Part shown: piece after piece, positions 44,897-51,232 of the stretch
Position numbering within the stretch: position 1 is the stretch's first letter
Layout: every line of letters starts with the position of its first letter
NCBI GenBank assembly: GCA_009773375.1
Contig: WRPH01000016.1
Location: 60,033 to 124,032, forward strand
Source: Paracoccaceae bacterium
GTDB taxonomy: Bacteria; Pseudomonadota; Alphaproteobacteria; Rhodobacterales; Rhodobacteraceae
DNA: 64,000 bases
Direction of reading: 5' to 3'
Notes under the pieces: generated by a model
The model's input: only the letters and a program-made list of their open reading frames with translations
The model's database searches: none
What the model was told of the DNA's origin: nothing
Position numbers and translations under genes: made by a program

Positions 44897-46438
44897 TTAG
44901 CTCATCAGCAGCTTTTTGAACTTGGCAGGCATGATCACCTTGCCGCCAACGCGCCGCCCTGCATGGAAACGGGTGCGCTTGAAGGTGGCTTGCGAATAGG
45001 GGTCAACCAAAATCGACATCGCCAGACGGTCCAAGATCCGATAGCCCGAGAAGTCGCCGTAAATGATCGGGGTGGCCGCTGCCGCAACATCGGGCATGTC
45101 GATAACCTCAACAATCGGGCGGCCCAGCAAGGTTTCGGGCTGACCTGCCTGCAACGACGGTTGCCACAGGTAATTGTTGGTTGTGTCCTTCAACTGCCGC
45201 ACAAGGCCAAGCGTGGTGCCGTTCATCACCCAAGCGCCCGCGTTGCGGTAAGTCGGCGTGATCGAGTAAAGGAACGAAATCAACTTATCTGCCGACAGCA
45301 CAGCGCCGCCGTTGGCAAAGGTTGCAACCGACGTATTCGTCAAGAAGCCTTCGGGCTGGGCAATGCCGTTCCCGGTCGCAAAGGCGGTCGTTTCTTTCTT
45401 GGCGAAATCTTCGGTCAGGCACTCGCGCACCTCGGTTTCCGCTTGCGGTGCATCCTGCAACAGCATGTTGGAAATATCGACATAGGTTGACATGCCCTTG
45501 GTCGAAACCTCGAGCTGGCCGAAAATGTTGGTCGTCGTGGTTTCGGTTTCGGTGTCCTGCTCATCGTCCCATATCGCGTTGCCCATCGGCTTGCGGGTCG
45601 GATAGACCACAGACGGGGAATTAGTGCCGCGCACAGAAGCGAGCGAGCGGATAGGCGACATTTCGACAATATCGCGCAGGATCTCGGTCGACATTTCAGG
45701 CGGTGCCAGATAGCCGCCGTTAGGATCGCTTGCCAGCGTCAAGGCTTTCAATTCGGCTTCGCCAGCCATCGGCCCGCGCTGCAAATAGGCTTGAAACGCC
45801 TTGTGCTCCAGGCTCGGTTCGTCGCTCGGGTCGCCCGTGCCGGGGCGGTTGGATTTCACCTCGAGCTTATCAAGCCGCTGCACATAGGGCGCGACCGCTG
45901 CCGCCACCGCGTCGGCAATCGCCCCCGCGTGTTTCGCCTCGAGCTTCGCCAGCTCCGCCTGCATTTCCTCAAGTGTCATAGCATCCTTTCCGGCCCCAAT
46001 GGCCTTAACGCCCGTTATTTTTGCGCCGGGGTGCATCGGCACCGCGACAATCGAAATCTCGAAAAGATCCATCGCCAGCAGCTCACGCCCGCCACCAGCT
46101 CGAGCAGCTTTTTTCGTGGCGATGTAACCGATTGACAGGCCAGACAGCCCACCCGCCAAGATCAACGCCCGCACCTCTGCCGCGCGCGCTACATCTTCCA
46201 CCAGCAAGCGCCCCTTAACCTCGAGGCCCGCCGCTGTTTCCGTCAGGCTATCCCAGACGCCAATCGGGGTGCCTTGGTCGTGGTTGAAAAGCATAGGCAA
46301 CGGCGGCTTGGCCCCGGCAAATGCCCCCTTGCGCGCAATGTCGCCGCCTCGATCCGCAGTGCCAAAAGGCGACGCAATGCCCGTAATCGTGCCAGCCTCA
46401 TCAACCGCAAAGCTGGCCTTAAACTCGAGCTTATCCAT
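44897..46438 (-). CDS. Fused prohead protease and HK97-fold major capsid protein
   Basis: A 513-residue fusion. Residues 1-150 are an S78-type prohead protease with H53 (LFNHDQGTPIG) and S102 (GLSIGYIATKK). Residues 155-205 form a coiled-coil scaffold-like delta region (EEMQAELAKLEAKHAG). Residues 215-513 are the HK97 capsid fold (GGYLAPPEMSTEILRDI, DISNMLLQDA, FATGNGIAQPEGFL, AWVMNGTTLGLVRQLKD, ILVDPYSQATF). The chain probably cuts itself after assembly. Such fusions occur in some phages. It overlaps the 129-residue gene by TAATG. Confidence 0.95.
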   Translation of the reverse strand: MDKLEFKASFAVDEAGTITGIASPFGTADRGGDIARKGAFAGAKPPLPMLFNHDQGTPIGVWDSLTETAAGLEVKGRLLVEDVARAAEVRALILAGGLSGLSIGYIATKKAARAGGGRELLAMDLFEISIVAVPMHPGAKITGVKAIGAGKDAMTLEEMQAELAKLEAKHAGAIADAVAAAVAPYVQRLDKLEVKSNRPGTGDPSDEPSLEHKAFQAYLQRGPMAGEAELKALTLASDPNGGYLAPPEMSTEILRDIVEMSPIRSLASVRGTNSPSVVYPTRKPMGNAIWDDEQDTETETTTTNIFGQLEVSTKGMSTYVDISNMLLQDAPQAETEVRECLTEDFAKKETTAFATGNGIAQPEGFLTNTSVATFANGGAVLSADKLISFLYSITPTYRNAGAWVMNGTTLGLVRQLKDTTNNYLWQPSLQAGQPETLLGRPIVEVIDMPDVAAAATPIIYGDFSGYRILDRLAMSILVDPYSQATFKRTRFHAGRRVGGKVIMPAKFKKLLMS

Positions 46439-46827
46439 TACAGGCCACCCCGAAAGGCGCGCCGACCATCTGCAAAGGCGTCGATCTGTGATTGCACCCA
46501 GACGCCAGCGCGCAGCAGGCGCAGCACGTTGTCAAAATTGAAAGGAACGGGCTTGCCGTCCTCGGTCACTTCCCAGCCGATCACACAGCGCGCCAGATTG
46601 CGCAGGCGGGCTTTCTCGCGGTTCTCGCCGCTCACCCTGCCGTCAAAGCCCGTCATGTCGGCCAGCTCGTCAACCAACGCCAAGCGCGCGCGAGCTTGCA
46701 CTGCACTATCCGGCCCCGCCACCAGCAGCCGCAGCCCGGTTGCCTTGCCCGTGATCGGGTCGGCCAGATCCAGCCACGCGCCCCGGTCCTGATCGGCTGA
46801 AAAGCCCTCGATTTCATTAAGCTGCAT
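46438..46827 (-). CDS. Phage protein, possibly tail-assembly-chaperone-like (129 aa)
   Basis: The protein has DLADPITGKATGLRLLVAGPDS near the start and CVIGWEVTEDGKPVPFNFDNVLRLLRAGVWVQSQI near the end. The second part resembles tail-assembly chaperones, which have a W-x-D-G-x-P-x-PF pattern. No frameshifted chaperone pair is seen near the tape measure, so this gene could serve instead. The position between portal and capsid is odd for that role. Moderate to low certainty on function. Confidence 0.6.
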   Translation of the reverse strand: MQLNEIEGFSADQDRGAWLDLADPITGKATGLRLLVAGPDSAVQARARLALVDELADMTGFDGRVSGENREKARLRNLARCVIGWEVTEDGKPVPFNFDNVLRLLRAGVWVQSQIDAFADGRRAFRGGL

Positions 46828-48028
46828 TTGGCGGCACCTCTGGTGGGTTGGCAGGCGGTTGTTTGTCGGGCGTCGTAATGTTTGGGTTTTCGAAAACTTC
46901 GCCGCCTTCGCGGGGCGGCAAGCCCAGCCAATCGCGGCCCGTGTTGGAATTGATCACCTTGGACGCAATCAGGCTGTTGATTGACGCAGCCCGCGTTTGC
47001 AGATCCGCGCGGGTCATGTCGTCACGGTCAAAGCGGATCACAAAGCGCCCGCGCTCAGACCCGGAAAACAGCGCCCGCGATAGTGCGCCCTCGAGCGCGC
47101 GCAGCCACGGCTCAAGGCAATAGGTCAGAAATTCGCGGCCAAGCTGTTCGGTGTTGCCCCATGTCGCGCGGTCAAGGTCAAACAGCATCGAAGGTGGCAC
47201 CCGGAAAGCGCGCGCAATCTCGAGGATCTGAAACTTTCGGTTTTCCAAGAATTGCGCGTCGGTCGAAGTGAACGTGAACGGGGAAAATCCAGCGCCATCG
47301 TAAAGGATCGCCGTCTTGCCGCTCTCGCCGTCGGCCTCATGGGTCAATTTCCAAGCGGCAATGGCTTTCTTGATTGACGCCTCGCCCATGCCTTGCGGAA
47401 AGGTCAAAGCGCCCGAAGGCCGCGCGCCCTTGCCGAATAGGTTTGCCGCATGGCGCGACAGCACAAAGGCCACGCCGATTGCCTCACGCGCCAAGGTCAG
47501 CGGCGCTTTGCCAAAGGGGGCGCGCAGGTGGATCATGTCCGCCGCCGCTACGCTCCGATTGTTGATCTTGTAAAACGGTTCCCCGGTGTTTTGATCTAGG
47601 TCAACCGTCACCACGCCCGACCGATAGCGGATCAGCTCCGCCACCCCAGATCCCGCGCGGTTGACGTAAACCAGCCCGCCCCGATCATCTGACAGCGCAT
47701 CAATCACAAGATCCCGGATCAGCTCAAAGCCGCTCGTCCAATCGTTTGCGCTGCCCCGCAGAAACGACAAAACCGGGTGCGCCCCGGCGTCGGTTTCCGT
47801 GCCATCGGCGGCAACCTCTTTGACCATCACGTCAAGGCAAGCCGCCGCCTCGCTGATCACCTTGATTGCAGATGCGACTGCCGGAATGTTCAGCGCCGTT
47901 TGCGCCGAAATCGAAACGCCCGTGGCCGTCGGCAAGAGGCCAAAAAGGGCCAGCAAATCCGTTGACGGATCGGCAAGCCCTTTGGTTTCGGGTTTGAAGA
48001 GGCGGGGAAAGATTGCGCTGATTTTCAT
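46817..48028 (-). CDS. Portal protein
   Basis: A 403-residue HK97-family portal: AASAIKVISEAAACLDV, GNAYVY-like region as GGLVYVNRAGSGVAELI, the DMIHLRAPF block, the FQILEIARAFRVPPSMLFDLDRATWGNTEQLGREFLTYCLEPWLRALE region, and LIASKVINSNTGRDWLGLPPREGGE. It forms the ring through which DNA enters. ATG 48028 follows a non-coding stretch with two direct repeats. The 3' end overlaps the next gene by 11 bases. Confidence 0.95.
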   Translation of the reverse strand: MKISAIFPRLFKPETKGLADPSTDLLALFGLLPTATGVSISAQTALNIPAVASAIKVISEAAACLDVMVKEVAADGTETDAGAHPVLSFLRGSANDWTSGFELIRDLVIDALSDDRGGLVYVNRAGSGVAELIRYRSGVVTVDLDQNTGEPFYKINNRSVAAADMIHLRAPFGKAPLTLAREAIGVAFVLSRHAANLFGKGARPSGALTFPQGMGEASIKKAIAAWKLTHEADGESGKTAILYDGAGFSPFTFTSTDAQFLENRKFQILEIARAFRVPPSMLFDLDRATWGNTEQLGREFLTYCLEPWLRALEGALSRALFSGSERGRFVIRFDRDDMTRADLQTRAASINSLIASKVINSNTGRDWLGLPPREGGEVFENPNITTPDKQPPANPPEVPPNAA

Positions 48029-48076
48029 AAACCATTTTCTGCGCCTTCCCTGCCAAAGTTGCCTAGCCCCTTAAAC

Positions 48077-48112
48077 GTGCCAAGTCGTGCCATCTTGTGC
48101 CAAGTCGTGCCA
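48077..48112. repeat. Tandem 16-bp repeats upstream of portal
   Basis: GTGCCAAGTCGTGCCA at 48077-48092 and again at 48097-48112, 20-base period. They fill most of the only sizeable gap (48029-48114) between the replication and structural modules. A promoter operator or packaging site is possible. Confidence 0.6.
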
Positions 48113-48114
48113 AG

Positions 48115-48324
48115 CTATGCGCGGAACTGGTAGAACCTCGGCGCTATCGATGCCACCAGGTCAGGAATAACCCGGCCCCGGTCGTCGCCCATCACCAGGT
48201 ATGGCGCAAACCACCAATGCGGCCCGATCTTGCAAACAACCTGTTCCCGCTGGAAGCCTATCCGCCGAAACTTTTGCTTTGGCTTGCCCCAGTCGAACAA
48301 ATCAAGCTGCCCCCGCACAGCCAT
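48115..48324 (-). CDS. Small prophage protein of unknown function (69 aa)
   Basis: The protein reads MAVRGQLDLFDWGKPKQKFRRIGFQ and ends VIPDLVASIAPRFYQFRA. It has a short LDLFD motif of the type that binds the sliding clamp in some proteins; this is only a resemblance. ATG 48324 overlaps the stop of the helix-turn-helix gene (ATGA). It ends just before the tandem repeats. Confidence 0.55.
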   Translation of the reverse strand: MAVRGQLDLFDWGKPKQKFRRIGFQREQVVCKIGPHWWFAPYLVMGDDRGRVIPDLVASIAPRFYQFRA

Positions 48325-48518
48325 CACGCTACCTCCAAGCCACGGCCCGCCATCCAGCGCGCCAATTGGTCAGGATGCGCCGCCCATCGACCACCCACCC
48401 GAAGCGCCGGGAAATTCAATTCCTCCGGCCCTTCCAGCCACCGCGCCACGGTTCTTTCACTCACCCCAAGGAAACCCGCGATTGCCTTGCGCCCGTATAT
48501 CCAAGCTTGCTTTGCCAT
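48324..48518 (-). CDS. Helix-turn-helix DNA-binding protein (64 aa)
   Basis: A small protein with IYGRKAIAGFLGVSERTVARWL (helix-turn-helix), then FPALRVGGRWAAHPDQLARWM, the plan of excisionase-like or phage regulatory helix-turn-helix proteins. ATG 48518 follows GGGGGG; TTG 48542, overlapping the replication-gene stop, is an alternative. It could be a regulator or a helper in replication. Confidence 0.7.
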   Translation of the reverse strand: MAKQAWIYGRKAIAGFLGVSERTVARWLEGPEELNFPALRVGGRWAAHPDQLARWMAGRGLEVA

Positions 48519-48538
48519 TTTCTGCCCCCCGATTTTTA

Positions 48539-49306
48539 TCAAGCTTTGCTTCTAAGCCACTGGACGAACCGCACAGCCAGCGCCGTCGCCCGTTCGTCGC
48601 TCTCCGAGGGTGGCCAGCGCGTCGGCATATCCCAACCAACCACCTTGCCGACACAGCCCTTGCGCCCGACCTCTGCCAGCAGCGGTTGCCCGTGGTGAGC
48701 CAGCCATTCATTCCAAGCCATTTCGCTTTCGCTTCCGATCTCCACCAGTTGCGAAGTCGGGCAAGGGCGAACACCACCCGGCACCACCACTTTTGTCGCC
48801 GATCTAGGCCAGCGATTTGCGCCCGCATTTTGGTTCATATTTGGTTTATCCTTATAGGGGGGTATGGGGGGATTTTCTTCCGTGAGACCTGTTTGCGTCA
48901 CAGGTGAGACCTGTTCAGGTATCGTTGGTGCGACCTGTTGGGGTGTCACAGGTGAGACCTGTTTAGGTCTCGCGGGTGCGACCTGTTCGCGGGGAAAGCG
49001 AAATGCGATTGTTGCAGCCTTGCCCGGCCCATGCCCGCCAAGGCGCTCAATCCAGCCCGCCGCCTCGAGGTCAGCAAGCGCGCGATAGATCGTTGCCCGA
49101 GACGCTCCGAGCGCCTTGGATAAGGTTTGAAATCCGGGGCTACATTCCCCGGTTTCATGGTTTGAAAAGCCTTGGGCAAGCACGTTGGCAAGCAGGCGCG
49201 CCATCGGCAGTAAGCGGCCATCAGCCGTCACCGCCTTAAGCCAAACCCACCGATCACGCGACCACCCGCTAGGCGAAGAACCGTGCAGGGCGGTCACTTT
49301 AGCCAT
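48539..49306 (-). CDS. Replication-initiator-like winged-helix protein with internal iterons
   Basis: A 255-residue protein. Residues 15-105 form a winged helix (SPGFQTLSKALGASRATIYRALADLEAAGWIERLG), as in phage O-type replication proteins. Residues 108-143 are a repeated QV-A/S-P linker, coded by five iteron-like DNA repeats. The C-terminal domain (GSESEMAWNEWLAHHG, VGWDMPTRWPP) lacks ATPase motifs. No DnaC-like helicase loader is nearby. It is the first gene of the minus-strand run. The initiator role is inferred from fold, iterons and position; a plain regulator is the alternative. Confidence 0.7.
   Translation of the reverse strand: MAKVTALHGSSPSGWSRDRWVWLKAVTADGRLLPMARLLANVLAQGFSNHETGECSPGFQTLSKALGASRATIYRALADLEAAGWIERLGGHGPGKAATIAFRFPREQVAPARPKQVSPVTPQQVAPTIPEQVSPVTQTGLTEENPPIPPYKDKPNMNQNAGANRWPRSATKVVVPGGVRPCPTSQLVEIGSESEMAWNEWLAHHGQPLLAEVGRKGCVGKVVGWDMPTRWPPSESDERATALAVRFVQWLRSKA
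48882..48987. other. Putative phage origin: five iteron-like repeats
   Basis: Repeats GTG(A/C)GACCTGTT start at 48882, 48904, 48928, 48952 and 48976, with periods of 22, 24, 24 and 24 bases. Each differs only at the fourth base. An AT-richer stretch (about 48832-48880) lies beside them. This is the layout of the lambda origin inside gene O. Confidence 0.65.
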
Positions 49307-49319
49307 GGCAAAAGACCCC

Positions 49320-49333
49320 AAAACGGGCGTTTT
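49320..49333. repeat. Palindrome before the replication gene
   Basis: AAAACGGGCGTTTT, arms of 6 bp around GG, 14 bases upstream of ATG 49306. It could be an operator for the replication operon. Confidence 0.4.
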
Positions 49334-49345
49334 TCCCGGTATCAG

Positions 49346-49360
49346 GTTCTCTTTTTGTGC
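49346..49360. promoter_or_regulatory. Near-consensus LexA box before the replication gene
   Basis: GTTCTCTTTTTGTGC: GTTC, seven bases, GTGC. It differs by one base from GTTC-N7-GTTC, and the T-rich spacer is typical of alphaproteobacterial boxes. It lies 40 bases before the replication-gene start, so the host LexA may hold the operon off. Confidence 0.45.
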
Positions 49361-49421
49361 TTGTTTTGTCTGGGCTGTCTCGAGGTGCTAAGTTATTGAT
49401 TTCAAACTTAACAAATTGGGC

Positions 49422-49458
49422 TTTGCAATCCAGCGCATAGCCTGCCTGCCCACCCGCC
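49422..49458. repeat. Prophage attachment site, distal end (37-bp core; stranded 5' half of tRNA-Cys)
   Basis: Exact copy of 30478-30514. It is the original 5' half of host tRNA-Cys, still joined to the host promoter at 49473-49501. A short inverted repeat TAAGTT (49389-49394)/AACTTA (49405-49410) lies just inside the prophage and may bind integrase or excisionase. Confidence 0.93.
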
Positions 49459-49472
49459 CCGAAGGTCAGGCT

Positions 49473-49501
49473 GAGATAGGGGAAAGCGGCGGGCGGTGCA
49501 A
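49473..49501 (-). promoter_or_regulatory. Original host promoter of tRNA-Cys
   Basis: On the minus strand: TTGCAC (49496-49501), 17 bases, TATCTC (49473-49478), then 14 bases to the tRNA half. The tRNA-Gly genes have the same -35 and spacing (TTGCAG-N17-TATCTC and TTGCAG-N17-TAAACA). It now points into the prophage replication gene. Confidence 0.65.
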
Positions 49502-49534
49502 GGGGATTGTCGCAGGAAATCGCTGCACAAATGC

Positions 49535-49563
49535 AAACGGCCGCCCCGAAGGACGGCCGGTTT
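49535..49563 (-). terminator. Terminator of tRNA-Gly copy 1
   Basis: AAACGGCC on the left pairs with GGCCGGTTT on the right with one bulged G. It lies 7 bases beyond the 3' end of the tRNA gene. Confidence 0.65.
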
Positions 49564-49569
49564 GAAAAC

Positions 49570-49644
49570 TGGAGCGGGCGATGAGATTCGAACTCACGAC
49601 CCTAACCTTGGCAAGGTTATGCTCTACCCCTGAGCTACGCCCGC
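49570..49644 (-). tRNA. tRNA-Gly (GCC), copy 1
   Basis: A 75-base gene with encoded CCA. The minus strand begins GCGGGCGTAGCTCAGGGGTA, with anticodon GCC in loop TTGCCAA and T-loop TTCGAAT. It is identical to the copy at 49756-49830. Promoter TTGCAG (49682-49687), 17 bases, TAAACA (49659-49664). Confidence 0.97.
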
Positions 49645-49716
49645 ACTCCGTGTCGCGGTGTTTAGCCGCCGTCGCGTGCGGCTGCAAGCGGATTTTCCGG
49701 CGAAACGTTACAATGC

Positions 49717-49745
49717 AAAAGGGCGCCCCGAAGGACGCCCTTTTT
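49717..49745 (-). terminator. Terminator of tRNA-Gly copy 2
   Basis: AAAAGGGCG (49717-49725) and CGCCCTTTT (49736-49744) are perfect arms around a 10-base loop; TTTT follows on the minus strand. It lies 11 bases past the tRNA 3' end. Confidence 0.8.
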
Positions 49746-49755
49746 GAAGAACCGA

Positions 49756-49830
49756 TGGAGCGGGCGATGAGATTCGAACTCACGACCCTAACCTTGGCAA
49801 GGTTATGCTCTACCCCTGAGCTACGCCCGC
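49756..49830 (-). tRNA. tRNA-Gly (GCC), copy 2
   Basis: Identical to copy 1 over 75 bases. Promoter TTGCAG (49871-49876), 17 bases, TATCTC (49848-49853). With tRNA-Cys it formed a Gly-Gly-Cys cluster before the prophage entered. Confidence 0.97.
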
Positions 49831-49903
49831 AACCGTCGGATGGCGGTGAGATAAGTCACCATGCCCGCAGCTGCAAGGGGAAAAATGCAGCCACGCGCAG
49901 GAT

Positions 49904-51091
49904 TTATCCCCGCACGTCGTCGGCAGAGCCGATCAGGGCGCGGGCGATGTAATCCAGCTCGGCCTCGGTCAGCCGGGTTGGCAGGCGGACGTCGCAGGCG
50001 CGCATCAACATGGCGCGGGTCTGCGGCAGATCGGGGGCGGGGCCAAGGAATTCCCAGTTCCAGAAGGCGCGGGCATTGCCTTCGGACAGGCCGAACACCT
50101 GCACCGAGACGCCGCGTTTCTTTGCCTCGGCCTGGAAGCGCAGCGCCTCGGCATCGGTCCAGTCGCCTTGCAGATTGAACTGGATGGAATCGGGGGCGCG
50201 TTCCTCGGGTGGCAGCGCAGGCGGCACGGTCAGATGTGCACAGGTGTTCAACTGATCGGCAACGCGGTCATGCCCGGTGCGGCCCTTGGCGACGCGGGAC
50301 GCCACCTCGGGCAGTTGCGGGCGAATGACGGCGGCGGACAGGTTCTGCATCCGCATGTTGTAGAGCGGCAGCTTGTTTTGCCACAGCATATAGCTGTTCT
50401 GCATGCCGGGGTGTTTCTTCCAGTTCGATTCGTAAGCCCCCGACATGATCACGCAGCGGGCGACGATTTCGGGATCGTCGGTGATCAGGATGCCACCTTC
50501 ACCGGCGTTCACCAGCTTGTAGGACTGGAAGGAAAAGCAGCCGACCTTGCCGATGGTGCCGATGTTGCGGCCATGCCACTGCGTGCCAAGGCTATGCGCG
50601 GCGTCCTCGATCACCGGGATATTGCGCGCGTCACACAGCGCCATGATCGCATCCATATCGCTGGTATGGCCGCGCATGTGGCTGATCATCACCGCAGCGG
50701 CATCGTCGAGTTTGGCTTCGAAATCGGCCATGTTGACGCGGTAATTGTCGCCCACCTCGACCAGAACCGGGGTGCAATCGGCGTGAACCACGGCAGAGGG
50801 CACGGCGGCGAAGGTGAAGGCCGGGATCAGCACGCGCGCGCCGCGCGGCAGGTCCAGCGCCTTCAGCGACAGGAAAAGCGCGGCGGAACACGAGGCGACG
50901 GCGAGGGCATATTTCGCGCCCAGCAGATCGGCAAATTCCTGCTCCAACAGGGCGACCGGCGCGCCTTCGGCAGCGGTGTAGCGGAACAGATCGCCGCTGA
51001 GCAGCAGCCGGTCTATTTCAGCGCGGGCAGCTTCCGGGATCGGTTCGGCGTCGTAAACCTTGGGGGCGAGGATCTGTCCGTCAGGGGCCAT
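49904..51091 (-). CDS. DegT/DnrJ/EryC1/StrS-family PLP aminotransferase
   Basis: A 395-residue fold-type I enzyme. The PLP Lys lies in FSFQSYKLVNAGEGG near residue 185, and VIEDAAHSLGT holds the Asp that pairs with the cofactor nitrogen. Members usually aminate nucleotide sugars, but the family also contains enzymes of other pathways. No sugar genes are nearby; the closest genes are for gamma-glutamylated amines, so the substrate is open. The start ATG 51091 is directly preceded by a long inverted repeat that includes the ribosome-binding site. It lies 141 bases after the oxidase gene on the same strand. Confidence 0.88.
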   Translation of the reverse strand: MAPDGQILAPKVYDAEPIPEAARAEIDRLLLSGDLFRYTAAEGAPVALLEQEFADLLGAKYALAVASCSAALFLSLKALDLPRGARVLIPAFTFAAVPSAVVHADCTPVLVEVGDNYRVNMADFEAKLDDAAAVMISHMRGHTSDMDAIMALCDARNIPVIEDAAHSLGTQWHGRNIGTIGKVGCFSFQSYKLVNAGEGGILITDDPEIVARCVIMSGAYESNWKKHPGMQNSYMLWQNKLPLYNMRMQNLSAAVIRPQLPEVASRVAKGRTGHDRVADQLNTCAHLTVPPALPPEERAPDSIQFNLQGDWTDAEALRFQAEAKKRGVSVQVFGLSEGNARAFWNWEFLGPAPDLPQTRAMLMRACDVRLPTRLTEAELDYIARALIGSADDVRG

Positions 51092-51142
51092 AATCGCAGC
51101 TTTCCTTAAACTCTTCTTCAGGAAAGCTTTAAACCTGCGATT
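51092..51142 (-). promoter_or_regulatory. 5'-leader hairpin covering the ribosome-binding site of the DegT-type gene
   Basis: AGCTTTCCT (51098-51106) pairs with AGGAAAGCT (51120-51128), and AATCGCAG (51092-51099) with CTGCGATT (51135-51142). On the minus-strand mRNA the 3' side of the stem carries AAGGA, 11 bases before the ATG. Folding would hide the ribosome-binding site. Confidence 0.55.
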
Positions 51143-51232
51143 GGTGACAGGCTAGTGACAATCTTGGACTCCCGGCGAAATCCGCCGATTTACGTTGGGG
51201 AAATTGAACCGGGCGGCGGCCCGGTTCATGGT

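Larger units (their letters stand above)
30478..49458. mobile_element. Compact tailed-phage prophage integrated in tRNA-Cys
   Basis: The element is bounded by perfect 37-bp repeats and is 18,944 bp long counted from one core to the next. It carries integrase, excisionase, portal, protease-capsid, connectors, tail tube, terminases, tape measure, tail tip, lysis cassette, a replication-type gene and Arc-type regulators. Most genes overlap by ATGA or TAATG junctions and lie on the minus strand; two lie on the plus strand. All main structural modules are intact, so the prophage may be active. I see no dedicated tail-fibre gene, no DNA polymerase and no CI-type repressor. The genome is small for a long-tailed phage. 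Confidence 0.93.

Noticed and set aside
48882..48987. Could the regular repeats be a small CRISPR array?
   Set aside because: The unit is only 12 bp with 10-12-bp gaps, lies inside an open coding frame, and has no cas genes nearby. Iterons fit better.
30478..49458. Gene transfer agent cluster, as found in many Rhodobacterales.
   Set aside because: It has an integrase, attachment repeats in a tRNA, an excisionase and a replication-type gene, and lacks the GTA gene order. It is a prophage.
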